Source of the DNA: Onchocerca lupi
Taxonomy: Eukaryota; Nematoda; Chromadorea; Rhabditida; Onchocercidae
Assembly: GCA_028564675.1 (NCBI GenBank)
Contig: JAOVVO010000192.1
Coordinates: 1-64,000, forward strand
Reading direction: 5' to 3'
Length of the DNA: 64,000 bases
Positions 14,855 through 28,700 of the stretch are shown piece by piece. The first letter of the stretch is position 1, and each line of letters starts with the position of its first letter. Made by a program: the position numbers and the translations under genes. Under the pieces are notes generated by a model that searched no databases, was not told where the DNA came from, and saw only the letters and a program-made list of their open reading frames with translations.

Positions 14855-17800
14855 ATGGCGGATGATTTACATGATGTGGCACGCTACCTCAACGATATGC
14901 GAATATGTTTTATAGCATTAACGATTATTGGATATATTGTATTGATATTATATGGAATTATATTTTGTGTTAGGAGGAATCAAAGGCAACGTCGCAATAA
15001 TATTAATTCAAGGATAAGGGGACGATGGGATTTTCAGGTAAAATCTGATCCGATTTGATTTATTTCAATTTCTTAAGTATATTGAAATATTGATTTCAAT
15101 CGTATTTAATCTAATTATTGATTTGATTACAAAATAAACTGCGCTTTTATACTGTATGATGATCATACGGTAATGTTATGCAATAATCAGTCATAATTTA
15201 TTATATATCCTTAACAGTAAGCGATGACCATTTCTAATACATTTAAGCAAAATGCTAAGTTTCACTTTTTTTAATCTAATTAATGAATTCATTGCAAATA
15301 AATGGCACTTGTTATACTGTACGATGATTACACAGTAATGATATATAGCAATTACTTATAATTTATTACATATCACGAATAGTAACCAATGACATATTGA
15401 TCATTCTATTTTCAACATACTTAAGTAAATTATAAATAGATTTGTCCCAATTTTGTCAAATTATAAATTGAAAATGAGTGGTGCTTACGGTATCATATGG
15501 TGGTTATACGGTAATGACATGCAGTATTCATTTATAATTTATTATATATCATTAGTAACAAACGATGACATATTGAAAATACTATTTTTAAATCAAATTA
15601 AATATTAATTTCCAATAAATTAAGAATGAATAATGTTTATGATGCTATGTGATCATTATATGGTAACGCCATACAGTAGTTGTTTGCAATTATTATATAT
15701 TATTAATAATATGGGATTATATATTGATGACATCTTGCAAATTATAATATGTCAAGAGAAACTTTTAACTTATATTTCATAAACTAAATAATTCCTCATA
15801 ACTATATCCATTTAAACATATGTTGGTGAAATTTTACTAATATTCATTAGAAATAATGACTGATAATGACGGATCAGTATTTTTTTGCAGACTAATAGCT
15901 TTTTTATTTTTTATTTTTTGAAATTTTTTTTAGAAAGAAAGATAAGAGAAAAAACTAAAAGGAGGTAAAGAAAGATTTGTAATCAAAGTAATTATGGTCG
16001 GAAGAAAAATCTATATAAGATAACAGTAAGAAATATGACTATTTCATTCACATTCATCATTTATTTAAATTTATGTATGATCTAAAAACACCACTTTGAA
16101 GAGTGATGACAAGCTTTCATAATGAAAATAATAAATTATAAAATAAGACAAAATCAAAAATATTAATACCGATATTCATTGTATGTATATAATATATGCT
16201 GATAATATAATACTGCAAGGTATGCTATTATAATAATATGTTTGTATCACAACACTGCCTGATATGCTATTTATTATTTGATATATTGAAATCATGGTAT
16301 CATTATTACTAGGTATAACCATTATTACAAATAAGCTTAAAATTCCAGTATAACTTGTACTAAAAATAATAGTTATGGCTATATTTTTACTGCACTTTGA
16401 TCAAATATTTGATATGAAACAAAAATTAAAATTGATTTCTTACTTTTTACAAATTTACTACTATTATGTAAATTCGATTTAAAAAAAAAAAAAAAAAAGT
16501 GTCATCTATAGAAGGAAAAATTTGGTGTAAAATTTTATTGTTGCCATCTCGAAAAAATCAGCTAGACAGTAAGTTGGAATAAATTAAGCAAAAAGAATAA
16601 AAAACTTAACTTGAACTTTTTTTTGAAAAATTATTCCCAAGAGTGCTATATAATGTGGCGTTCGTAAAATTTTAATTGATTAATTTCAATTAAAATTTCA
16701 GACAGAAACTAGAGATCAACAACAACATAATCAAAATGATGATTTGGTATCGGTAAGAAGTGATGGATTACAAGGTATTACGCCAAACTTTAGTTTAGGT
16801 TCCTTCCTTTTATTTTTTTTTTTATTTCCTATTTATTTTGCAATTGATTTCAGATTTAAGTTTGATCATGTAATTTATATTATGATTAAATTTATTAATT
16901 ATTTTTATTCTGACAATTAACACTGTTATATAACATCCTTATCTATCTCGTTTTATTTTAAGCAAAATTTTCGTTTTTACTTCAAATTTAAAATTTTTTA
17001 ATTGATTGGGCGGATAAAAATATTCAAATTTAGGTCGCAATTATCATCGAAATCCTGCAGCATTCATGCGTCATGGCATTGGTATGAATCATGCTCAACA
17101 AACTACAAGGTAAGTCATTTTTTGAATTGAATAATATATTTGTTGAACTCAATTTTATTTCAGTTCAGTAATTTAAATTTCAAATATATGGTTATGATTA
17201 TTCGATTAGTCAGAGTATGCAATTTTCATCTAAAAAAATTGCTTCGAAAATTTTTTAATTGATTGATTATTTGAAAAGAAATGATTGCGAAGTAAAGAAA
17301 TAAAATCAAGATGAGAAATTCAATAAAATGAAACATAATTTAGGTTATTTCTCTCTTTCCTTCCGTTCCTTGAAGTTCTTCTTTAGAAAAATGCAATTGC
17401 ATAATTTCAGGATTTCTTTCTTTTCTCATTTTTATTGCCCTTCCATTTTTGTGAACTAAAAAAAAAAAAAACGATATGTTTCTGAATATGAGATTATTTT
17501 GTAAGAAAAACTATTCTCTGATGAAAAAAGTTTCAACATTTTTTGTTTTAACATCAATTTTTTAAAAAAATTACAAAAATAGATTTTTGAAAAATCTTAA
17601 TAGAGTAATGAAAAAAAACTTACAGCAGTAATTCATGAAATTTTTTTGAAGAAAGTTAGAAATCTCGAGAAAAATTCAAAAATAATAATTTGATTGATGA
17701 ATTATTGAGAAATGTTTCATTTCAATGTAAAATTTTACCCAACTGATTTGTGAATTTGTAAAATGAGGATTAAATGATTTCTAAGACGATGATCATTAAT

Positions 17801-18414
17801 CTCTTCTGTTTAATATATCCATTGAATTATGATATTGAAACCACTGAAATTTTAATTAAAAATCTTCGAAAAAAAATTTTTTTAACGAATTTAGTTGCAA
17901 AAAGCAAATAAATAAATAATTTCAAAATTGTAGAATCTGATTATTTGCAGTTTTCTTTTCTTTCTTTTTTTTTTTTCTGAAAATATCATCATTCTGTCTA
18001 ATGATAACCAGAAATCAGTCTAGTCAACTACAAGTGGAAAGATTCAACAAGAGTTGTTTCACTGGTATAAAGAAATTTGAAATATTTTTAAATAATTATG
18101 TTCCTCAAAAAAAAAAAGAAAAAAAGACGGATTGTTGAAATCACATTAAATCAGATAATTGATGAACACGGAGATATTAACATTTATATCATTGCCAACG
18201 CAAACTTTACAAAAAAAAAAGGAAAAAACTCTCAAAATTCCAGATTTAAAATATGAAAAATTTCTAAATATTATTTTTTAGGTTAATGGCTGATCAGGAT
18301 AGTAATGTTGTGAAGCATCAAATACCACATATAGTAGCTGATCCACCAAGTAGTGAAGAACATACGCCATCTTCAAAAGTTCCTGAACTACTGAAAGGAG
18401 CTGTGGAAATGTGA
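14855..18414 (+). CDS. small single-pass membrane protein, unknown function (4 exons, 154 aa)
   Basis: Exons: 14855-15037, 16702-16774, 17034-17109, 18282-18414. All three introns are GT..AG and phases match (465 nt, 154 codons plus stop). I chose the ATG at 14855 because a strong polypyrimidine-AG acceptor ends at 14832, 22 nt upstream, suggesting a trans-spliced leader; an in-frame upstream ATG at 14777 would lie before that acceptor. Residues 1-14 are acidic/polar, residues 15-39 form one hydrophobic membrane segment, and residues 40-58 are strongly basic (RRNQRQRR). This predicts a short outside N-terminus and a cytoplasmic C-tail by the positive-inside rule. The tail is Gln/Asn/His-rich in the middle and ends with acidic and Pro/Ser-rich sequence. 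I do not recognise the family. Intron 1 is long and carries a fourfold tandem repeat. A candidate polyadenylation signal AATAAA lies at 19275. Confidence 0.7.
15130..15750. repeat. ~165-bp tandem repeat, four diverged units, in intron 1
   Basis: Four units start near 15140, 15305, 15480 and 15635. Each has an ATACTGTATGATGATCATAC-like block, then a GGTAATG-like block, then ATAATTTATTATATATC, then a CGATGACATATTGA-like block. The first block is an imperfect palindrome in each copy. Copies are strongly diverged, so the duplication is old. Confidence 0.75.
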
Positions 18415-18431
18415 TTTCGATTATTTGTTTG

Positions 18432-18520
18432 ATATATATATATATGAAATATATATAGAAATATATATATAAAATATATATTTATCTATATATAAAATAC
18501 GTGTATATATATATATATAC
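18432..18520. repeat. (AT)n microsatellite in 3' flank
   Basis: Interrupted AT dinucleotide runs begin about 20 nt after the stop codon of the small membrane protein gene, probably within its 3' UTR. Confidence 0.85.
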
Positions 18521-21500
18521 TTTTTCCATTCATATTATTCCCATTTTTTTTCATTTTATTTCCTAAATTTTTTTCCATTTTCTCGAAATTTTGATTCAGT
18601 TTCTACGATCTCTGTCATTTTCGCTTTTTATTACTTTTTTTTTCTTTTTTTTTTTCCAAGAGAATGAAAAATTGCTCGGAATCGATAAAAAAAATTTGAT
18701 GTTTTCTCGCTCATTTTTTTCCCTTCTGAAAAAAGGTGAGATTTTCAGTTAAGGAATTTCTTCAGATATTTGCGACATTTTTAATCAAATTTTAACACAA
18801 ATACCTTAGCGTTAAAATGTTGTAAATGAAAATGAAAAGATAATTCTTCCACTTAAAAGAAAAGTTTCATTCTTGTTGATAATGATGAAAAAATTTTGGT
18901 ATCTTTTCTCAAATTTCTCAAAACATTGTTTAAAAAAATTTTTTTTCCAAATCGAAATAAAAAATTTTTTTAAATATTTTGTTTAAATTTCTCGAAACTC
19001 AAAATACTGTTCAAGAAAATATCAAATTTTTAACTTTTTAGAAAAAAAAGAACGAATTCATTGAAAAATTCAAATTTCCTTAATTTAATTGATTTTCATA
19101 ATTCATCTTTTCAGCAATGATCAATGATGAATGTTCTCGATAACAATATTTCTTATTGTTTCAGGTTGTTAAGAAATTCTTTTAAAAAATGTTTAAATTA
19201 TGACTGTTAAAATTCATTTCTTTTTAAATTGATATTGTCAGTGAATCATTACAAAGGAAATAAATCAATGCTGAAATAAATTTATATATATATTGGGATT
19301 GAAATACTTAATCGTCTTGTGTTCATTTCGCATAATTTATTAATGATGCAAAAGCAAATAGGACAAAACTTTATATTTAATTGATAGCTAAACGAAATTG
19401 ATCATTCATCTTCACAAATAAATTTACACTTACAATATGATATATAATATCATTGATGATTGTTTGTTATACTAATTCAATGATTTTTAAAAATTTGAAA
19501 AATTTTTTATGCTTTAGAATTAGTTATCAATTTTTATCACCTCTTTGTGTCTCTTTTAACTCTTACTATTGATTTGATGAAAACATTTAGAAGTCTTTGC
19601 AAATTATCGTCCTTAAAATCTGTTTGACAATCGATAAAGAAATTGTGGGATATCAGAAAGAGAGAGGAGATTAAATCTCGGAAATTATAGGAAATAAGTT
19701 GATTTACTTATTTTTGACGTATAAATCGATTAATAATATCTCACATTTATATATTTCATGTATGGTACTTATCACTTTATTTTGCGGGTTAATTTAATTT
19801 GAAATGATTGAATAATTTGATTTTTTTCGAAAATGGTAAATATATGATTGGATCAAGTAATCAGTTACGTTTTCGATATTCGAATATTTTATCTGATTTT
19901 GATAACTTTTTTTCTGATAAAGACACTTCAAATTCCAAAGTTTTTTTTTTTTAAATTTTAATGATTTTTTCTCACAATCTTATTTATTTTAGATTATAAA
20001 ATACAAAATAGCTAACAAATTACTAAAATACTTATCAAACTTTTTTTGATTTGAAAAATTTATTAACAAACAAAAAAAATGACAAACCCAGTGGACTTCT
20101 ATTTGTCAATATAAAATGTCCAGTGCCTTTATTATGTGTATGTCTTGATAAATTGATAATGATACTGCAATTCTTTATGCTTTTATGATTATCTTCATGT
20201 TGCATAAATGTGAACAATTGTTTCGATGATATCAATGATACTGATCAGAATTGATAAGAAATGAATTTCATGAATAGTATTTACCGTTTCAAATCATCAA
20301 TTAACTTATTTCATGAATGCATTCAATTTAATAATGAGACCCTTTTTGAATGTTGTTTTAAAAAATAACAAAAGTTTGTGTTAATTTGTCTTTTTTGATA
20401 ATTGATAATTTTAAGAGTGATTAATAAAACGCATTAATGAAAGTGGTTTAAGGGTGATTAATGAAAGCGATTGATGAATCAATTCAAAATAGTTTGTTAA
20501 ATTCATAATCATTCCTTATTATCATTTAAAGATAACAGATAATTGGGCTTAATTAGTTTAATATTATTATATTAGGCTAAACTAATATCAAAAAATTTAG
20601 GCTAGAATACATAGTAATGTTATTTTCTTAAAAGGAAATAATATATTATCATTTTAGTTGAAGTGAATTTAAATGAAGCTCAAAAATAATGAGGATTATT
20701 ATTATTTCAACAAGAAAAAAAATTGATCTGAAATATTGATTTAAATTTGAAATTTGACAGAAGTTTCTAACATAAAAGTTTTTTAAGTTGGAAAAATTAG
20801 GAAACTAAATTTAAAATCAAAAAAAAAAAAATAAAATTTAAATTTATCATCTAAAGTCAACATATTTCTTCTATTTTCTTTCATATAAGATATGGATGAA
20901 CTATATTTCAAACTAAGCTTGTAGACAAACAGACTGAATGAATTTAGTAATTTTCCTCGGATTATTTTTTTTTTTTGAACTAAAATAATTTTAAGAAAAA
21001 ACCATAGATTAAAGATTACAGCATGAGCCAAAGATTAAGCGAGCTATAACATAGCTAGAACTAATATAATAGGCTAAAAAATAGTATAGATTTAAATTCA
21101 AACAATAGCACATTTTTATATATTGTTGAAATGTTTCCGTTAGCATGTCAATTAAATAAATTAATGAAAATTTGGTTAGAAATTAATTAAAAGAAACGAA
21201 CGACTACCTGTTAACATTGTTGAATTTATTTCGAAAAATTGAAATTTATTCATATTGGATGATTGAATAATCCTCATAATTTTGAAAATAGTATGTAGGA
21301 AAAGCTATGTCAAATGATGGTTGATAAGTGTTTACAAGGGAATATAATAAATAGAACTGACATAAATTGAAATTTGCATCAGTTTAATTTAATACATTTC
21401 TGAAAATCTCTTAGACTTTATTAAGTAATAAATTATAAAATGATTAATTTTTTTAATTATCCTGACTGATTTTCGCGAACAATTTTTTCGTTTTTTCCTT

Positions 21501-24500
21501 TTTAATATTTAACGAAAATATAATTAGCATAATTACCATTATACGTGTGTAATTTTAAATTTAGTCTTTTAGTTTGAAGAAAATTTAAAATGAATAATTT
21601 TACTTTCAGTTTAAATAACCGAAATAATCGAATTTGTCGAATTTTCCACTTCTAGAAATAAGAAATTGAAAAAATAAGTAACGAATCATATATTGAATCT
21701 TTATCTTTTCGTCTTTAATAGCAGATAATCTTCTACTTTATTTCTCAATATTCTTAAAAAAAGATAACATTTTTTTAGGGAAAATATGTATAACAATTTT
21801 TATAAACGAAAAAAGATTAAAAATTGCATAAAATTGAGCAAATTATAATCAGATAAAATGAAAATAGCATAATAAATATAACTTATTACTTCTTGCATAT
21901 TATTCTCATATTTATCTCCTGTAATAGTTAACAAAAAACATGCCCTTTTTATCTTTGTCTTCTTAAAAAAATCGATAATCGATTTAAACATAAAAATTTT
22001 GACCAAATTTGAAATTTCGATCATTTAAGGGCGAAAATTGAGGTAAAATCTATTTTAGTACATTTCGTTTCATTTGTCCAAGATGTGATTGTTAAATGGC
22101 ACATTTGATTCAATTTTCTTTTTTCTTTTTTGTCAGTCTGACCTTTTTTATGTCCTTTTTCATTTTTCTACTGCTAATATCTTATTTATTTAAGATGAAT
22201 GCTTTGAAAAAAAAAAGGAAATAAAAAATTTACTATTTTCTTTCTTTTTTTACAACTTTTATTTGGCAATATTGTCACGATATCTGTTGACATTTTCGTC
22301 AAAGACAAACATTTTATGAACACTTCTTACTATCCATCCCTAATCGTTCCACTCAACTTATTTCGGGTAAATATCAATCTTTTTTCCTTTTCATAGATGT
22401 ATCTTTGTCCAAGTATCACTCTTTCCAATTTTTCTCTGCTTTCATTTATCGATTTAAATAATGAATTGGAAAAATAAAAGTAAAAAAATAATAAAAATAA
22501 TTATATTCTCTTCTTTAACTGGCATTTCATTAATAACTTGGATTTTTAAAATCTGATCCTTCAATATAATGTTTAATATTTTACATAATAGTAAAATAAT
22601 TAGTCAATTGCTAAAATATGCATTAAACAAGAAATGAGAATTATATTCGTTTAAATTACCTAATAGGCGTAATATTTCTAAGAAAAAGAAAACAGTTTCG
22701 TAAAAATTCAGAATTATATAGATGAATTGATGAGTAACATTTATACTGTCTTAATTATATGAAAAAAATGACATTTCTTTTAGTACGATAAACTGGAAAT
22801 GGAATTAAAAGCGAATACTCAATTCTTTTTTCCCCACTCAACAATTTGCTATTGAGAGAAATAAAAATACCAAAAATTATCCAAAAAATAAAATGGCAAA
22901 GCGATTATTTAATATTTGTTTGTTGAAAAAAAAAAAAAGAAATGACACAAAAGAGATGACAATAGTAGTTATCGTTTGTTTAATTGACAATATTTGTTCT
23001 CTTGTTCGACAAAAAAAAATTTTCCCTTTTATTTTTTCGACATTCTTTGACAATATTTCGATTCTTTAATTGCTAACACTTTTTCTTGAATTTAATTAAA
23101 TTTAAATAGTAATAAAATAAAATGAAAAATTTATTATTTATGCCTAAATGATTTTGAGATTTCAAGCATAGATTTTTTTCTTTTTTTTGCATATAGATAT
23201 TTCTTTCAGAATTCATTTTGCATATGGATGTTTCTTTCAAAATTCAGTTTTTTCCTAGCTTCTTTTTCCTAGCTCTTTATTTTATTTGAATTTCAACATG
23301 ATTTTTTCATCATCATACTATATGCTTATATCATTATCTCGGAAATTACACACTTATCATCTCCATGCATCACAAAGTTTTACATGTCTTCTCGTCTCGC
23401 AATACTTTATATTATCATCTCAGAAAGCTTTCTCGGAAAACTGTCCATCTTTCATCTTTCATGGCTTCAGAAGGCTATATGCATGCCATCATGTTGCAAT
23501 GCTTCACCTACATCATCACCTCCAAGATCAAACAGGAAAAGTTGATCGAACGGAAAAATCTTTTATAAATTACCTTCATTAATTTGCAAAATTTTTTTCA
23601 TCACTAATTACATGTGATTAATGTTAATAGTATTTGAATAATAATTTTCATTTTGCAATCAATTCAGCAACTTCAGTTCCCTTTTCTCCTCCATCATCAT
23701 TAACTGCACAGTTATTTTTCAATCTCAACAAGTCCTTTGCACTCTTCTCTGCCCTCATCCAATCATAGATCCGAAAATATTCCATCAATTCGTTCGAATA
23801 TCCAATAACATTCTAAAAAATCCATGTTTTTTTTCTCCTGCCCACATCAATTTAATCTCAATTTCGATCAATTTTTCAATTTTATTATCTTTCACTACTC
23901 CTAATTTTTGTTTTATAAACAAATCATTTATTCTTCTCTTTTTTTCTAATATCATTATTAATTATTACAGTTTTATAGCTTATGAAATTTTTATTTACAA
24001 ATATACACAAATAATTTATTTGCATTGAATAATTGTTATTCAAAAATTTGTTCTATTTACAAACGCTCTTTTTGAGGACGAAATTATAGTAACATTTAAT
24101 ATTGCACATTTTTTATCTTTATAGAATTTAAATAAAGAAAAATAAGTTTTTTCCGAAATTATCACTAATGTATATACATTCGTACATATTTGACAAATTA
24201 AATAAAAAATTGATAATGATTTTTAAAAAGAAGGAAAGGATTTCATCCTTGAAATGAAAAATTTTTAAGAGAAAATGAAGAAAAAAAGGAAAAACATGAT
24301 CACAGTTGGGTCATTTTTTATTTTTCATTAATTAATTGTATCTTGTTTCGAACTTTTTTTTCATGTTAATTTGATCAATGTCCATTTATTTCTTCATGTC
24401 GTCATCGTTATCGCACAGTATAGTGCAATATGACTAAACAAAGTTATTTCTGTACTAAATAAATATTTAAAATTTCATTCCTTTATTTACAGTTCATTAA

Positions 24501-24562
24501 TTATCAACACTGATAACGATAATATTTAGTATTTTAACTCCTCCAACAAAAGTTTATCTTAG

Positions 24563-24568
24563 TTTATT
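24563..24568 (-). promoter_or_regulatory. polyadenylation signal AATAAA of the small minus-strand gene
   Basis: TTTATT on the plus strand reads AATAAA on the minus strand about 33 nt downstream of the stop at 24601. Position and sequence are canonical. Confidence 0.5.
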
Positions 24569-24600
24569 ATTAATGTTATTATTAGCATTATTGTTCTTGG

Positions 24601-24939
24601 CTATATGTGTCTTGGATGAAAAGTTTTATGCGAGATTGTAAATTTGGAAGAATTGGATCCGTTGTGTGATGAAATCTTTGTTTCATTCGCCTTAACTACG
24701 ATACAGTACAATTGATGATTATCAATAACACACCAATAATTTGAACTTCCTCTTGATCGGAGGGAAGCCAATCCAGGCTTATTGGCTTTGAGGAATGATA
24801 AGATTTGATGAGGTCGAGAAGTTGGATTGGCAAGTGTTGCTACTCGAGCACTTATCAGAGAAAAGTAGTGAGAAAGATTTAACAGAACCAAATTAAGCAG
24901 ATTTCCAGCAAGTAATCTCAATTCTCCTTCGACATACAT
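24601..24939 (-). CDS. small protein of unknown function (single exon, 112 aa) or 3'-terminal exon
   Basis: The frame is open from a 3' splice acceptor ending at 24950 (TTTTTTCACAG on the minus strand) to a TAG at 24601. The first ATG is at 24939, about 10 nt after the acceptor, which fits a trans-spliced single-exon gene. Without that ATG the frame could equally be the last exon of a longer gene, though I found no upstream exon between 24960 and 25700. An AATAAA signal on the minus strand at 24563-24568 lies about 33 nt past the stop and supports a real 3' end. The protein has an amphipathic leucine-rich N-terminal stretch, then a polar region with Ser/Arg/Asn, and three cysteine- or tryptophan-containing motifs such as NYWCVIDN. 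Base composition is visibly less AT-rich than its surroundings. I recognise no family. Confidence 0.55.
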   Translation of the reverse strand: MYVEGELRLLAGNLLNLVLLNLSHYFSLISARVATLANPTSRPHQILSFLKANKPGLASLRSRGSSNYWCVIDNHQLYCIVVKANETKISSHNGSNSSKFTISHKTFHPRHI

Positions 24940-25732
24940 ATGTCCCACCTGTGAAAAAAGAAGTGATGATGGAAGCAATATTGAGTGGTTTACAAATATA
25001 ATCCTATTAGATACAAAGATAAGTGAAAAAAAGAGCTATTTTACATTTTGCAACAATTTAAGCACAGAATCTAAACTTGATTTTAAATTCGAAAAAATTA
25101 AATCTGAATTGGTTTTGCAAATATTTACCAATTCAGAACCATGTAAGACGGAGGGATTTACATGCGAATTGAATTAACAGATATTTTGGATATTTTTACC
25201 ATTAAATTTAAGTTAGAAGAATTTGTATATGAATTGGAGATGTTCAAGATATAGGTTTACCAGATGTTTGAAATATGTCATTTAAGCTGAATTGGACAGG
25301 GAATTTAAATAGAGCAAATTTCTGCAAATAATTAAAAATATATTCAGTAATATAAAAATTGATAATTTAGAAATATTTTTGTATTGAGCATATTTCGGTT
25401 GTTCCGATAATAACCTTATTCTGCATTAATATCTTAGCTTATATTGCTTATATTATTGCATCATTCCAAGCTGTTCAAATATTATCAAAAAGGATATAAT
25501 GAAAACAATTAATATGCAAAATTTCTTATTTCTTTTTTTAATTCGTGATTTTCAGTTCTAGTTTTAATTCTTTCTCCAAATTTATTAAATTTATATAATT
25601 TTTGCAGGCCAAGCATAATATTTGGTGATGCCTTCAGCTAAAACTAAAATTTTGCGGAGAATTAAGTGATCATACTGATAAAGCGATGATCGAATTATTG
25701 TTACTACTTCTGATTTAAAGCGAAAAAAAACA
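24940..25732. other. divergent intergenic region
   Basis: About 790 bp between the minus-strand small gene and the plus-strand receptor kinase. A good acceptor (TTTTTGCAG) ends at 25608, about 125 nt before the kinase ATG, and could be the trans-splice site or a 5' UTR intron end. No other feature is visible. Confidence 0.5.
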
Positions 25733-28700
25733 ATGCTTTGGAATATTTTGATCACTCTTGTTGTATTATTCCCAGAATCTGAACTTATCAGATATCCCTT
25801 ATCATTATCAGCATCATCCTCAGCGTTAACACCAATTTCATACCTACGAAATTATTATACTACACAGAGAATGTATCATTTTACTCCTGCAAATTCATTG
25901 AATTCGGCTGACGTAGCTTTGGAAAATTTGGAGCAGTTTGAGAGAAATCAAAACCACTTTATTGTTAACAATATCAAAAAATTGCAGCAGGTATTATCAC
26001 TCGTTTATTTCACTTTTTTTTTCTTTTCATTTCATGTAGTAAGTTTTTGTTGCTAATTAATAAATTAGAATAGTTATTTTGTTGCCTTTGATATACAATA
26101 TAAAAAAAACATAAATTATTATTGATTAGTTGTATAAACAAATTTAATCTTAATAGATAGAAAAATAAATTAAATAATTTTGAAGCTAATCGTTTTGATA
26201 AAACACAAGAGGATTCGGAATATTCATCTTTTTTTCCTTTTAGATTTCAATTAGAATTGATTTTGCATGTTTGTATTTTTTTTAGAGATCCGAAGACAAA
26301 TATTAGTTTAGATGATTTATAAATACTTAAATGGATAGTATTTAATTTTTAATCAATTTTATTTATTTATGCTAAAATTAAAAATTCTTTTTTTAAAAAT
26401 CTTTTCGAAGCATTACTAAATCACTCATATTGATAACATATATAGAACAGGAAATTATAGAAGTTTTGACAAGAAGAAATTTCAAATTAGAACTAATCAA
26501 CTTAGCAAGTCAATCTAGCAAAAATTTATCCCATTCATTCGTTTATTTCTTGTCATTTAAATACCGCAAACATTTTAAACTATCGATTTATCATTGTCGA
26601 TCTTTTTTATCACTTTTTTACATCAACTTGCCAATCAGGAAAACAATAAATTATTGCTGTTGAAGTTCTTTGTTAATTTTCGTTTCATTAATTAAAGTAA
26701 TTTTATTTTCTAAATTGTTATTTTTCATCCACTAAACTTCATTTTCTCATATCGTATTATTTCTTTTTGTTCATTGGTTTTTTTTACAGTAAGCATAACA
26801 ATAAACAGTATTCTTTTCTGTTCGTACTAACTAATTAATTAATCAATTACGAAAATGTGATAATCGAATGGATTAGAGAAAAATTCAATCTTTAAGATGT
26901 CATTTCGAATTAAATCAAATCAAAGTGCTATTATAATTTGTTTGATTGTTTGAAATTTGACAGATTACTGATTGATTTTCAATATTATTATCAATCAATT
27001 AATAATAATTAATTTCATCTAAAGCAAAAAAATCATATCATCCAAGCGTAAAATTTATATTTCAATCTAAATTTCCATCAAAAAAGGGTACACAATTAAC
27101 AACATGGATGATCTGAGCATCGCAATAATTTGAATCCAAGAATTATACTTTAAAATATTCTTTCGGTAAAATCGTTTGGAAAAGTGAGTAGACTACTGTT
27201 TAAACAACTAAAAAAAAGGCATTTGTAATGAAAACTTGATTTTATGGTATTCACTAAATATTTTACAAATTTCATGAAAGATTAACTTTGTAAAATTTAT
27301 CAGCTAAAATTTAAAAAAAAAAAAAGTCAGAATGAATTTCGAAATTTCTTCTTATTTTATTGTGATAAATTTATAAATTCTACGTTCCGAAATAGTTTCT
27401 TTAGCCGGTTTGTTATCCAACTTTTTTTTTCTCATTATCTGAACCTTTCTATTTTGCTTTTTTAGATGATCAGAACTTTAAATGATAACGTAGTACCTTT
27501 TTGATGCTTGTTTTTCTTAGAATTTAAGTTTATTGAACACAACTTTTTTCCTAATTTTGTAATAATTGATAATGGCAAATTTATATGATTAAAAAAAAAA
27601 AAGAATAGATAAGTTCATTATGTGGAGAGAAAATTGTATGAAAGTTCAAAGATTATTCAATTTTTTCTTGATAAAGTTCAATTACTACTTTTAAACTACT
27701 TGACTGTTATCCTTTGAAGGATATAATTTCATGTAATTTATAGTAGTGGTCGAACATTTTAATAGACACAAAATTTCTCAAACAATGTTACGTGAATTGT
27801 CACGTAAAATACATAAATGCTATCCAGTAATGCTATTAGCCATAATATATCATAGCAATTATTCAGCAATAATAATTTCTTGTCAAATTATTTCAAATTC
27901 TTTTCAATTATTAACTTTATTTTAATTTTACTTACTGTCCAACCTGTTATTCCAGATTGCAAGAATGACAAATCAAAACTTACAACCAATGACAACAAAT
28001 CATAAACAGTTATCAGACTATTATAACCAGGAAAAAACCGAGGTGCAAGTGATATCAGATCCTGATAATCATTTATGGCCTTCTCATAAATTCATTGATG
28101 AAAATTTAAAAGAAGAAGGACAATGGTATGATGGTAACTTATTTTTATATTTTTGTAGTTATATATTTCGATTCTATTTAAAATCATTTAATGGGTAAGT
28201 TAGTACTAGTAATTTTCTCGAAAGTCATTCAAATGTTTGGTGTCTTTTTTTTTGCGACACTAAATATTGAATTCTATTTATGTGATGCATAACTATTATT
28301 CAGAATCTCTAATAGTTATTCATTATTCTTGTAGTTTGTATCACTTACCTCTCTATTAATGTGATACTAAGCATCGTTTAGAATCCCTTATAATTATTAT
28401 TAATTAATGAATCTTAAAAAGTAAGTGTATAAATCAAATCCAACTTGCAACTTGTCGTGATATTTTGTGAAAATAGTAATTAGCTTCTTATTATTATCCC
28501 TGTTAATGTATCGGAATTGATTAAATTTAATAACTAATAATTAAATATTTGAATATTAAATATATAAAATTAAGTATACGTTTCACTTTAATAAATTGAT
28601 TGAATTAGCACTGTTAATAAATATGCAAGATTAGTATATATTGTTAAGAAATATATTAACGTTATGGATGTAACTTTATAGTTTTGTAATATGCAGATTG

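Larger units (their letters stand above)
18415..24600. other. intergenic, no supported gene
   Basis: AT-rich DNA with an AT-dinucleotide tract just after the preceding stop codon (about 18432-18520). A stretch near 23330-23570 is less AT-rich and holds overlapping 60-98 codon frames in two registers. They start at non-ATG codons or lack splice context, and I recognise no family in them, so I do not call a gene. No RNA gene was seen. Confidence 0.6.

Noticed and set aside
23286..23582. 98-codon plus-strand frame in a less AT-rich patch
   Set aside because: It begins at a non-ATG codon, overlaps another frame of similar length in a second register, and has no family similarity I can see.
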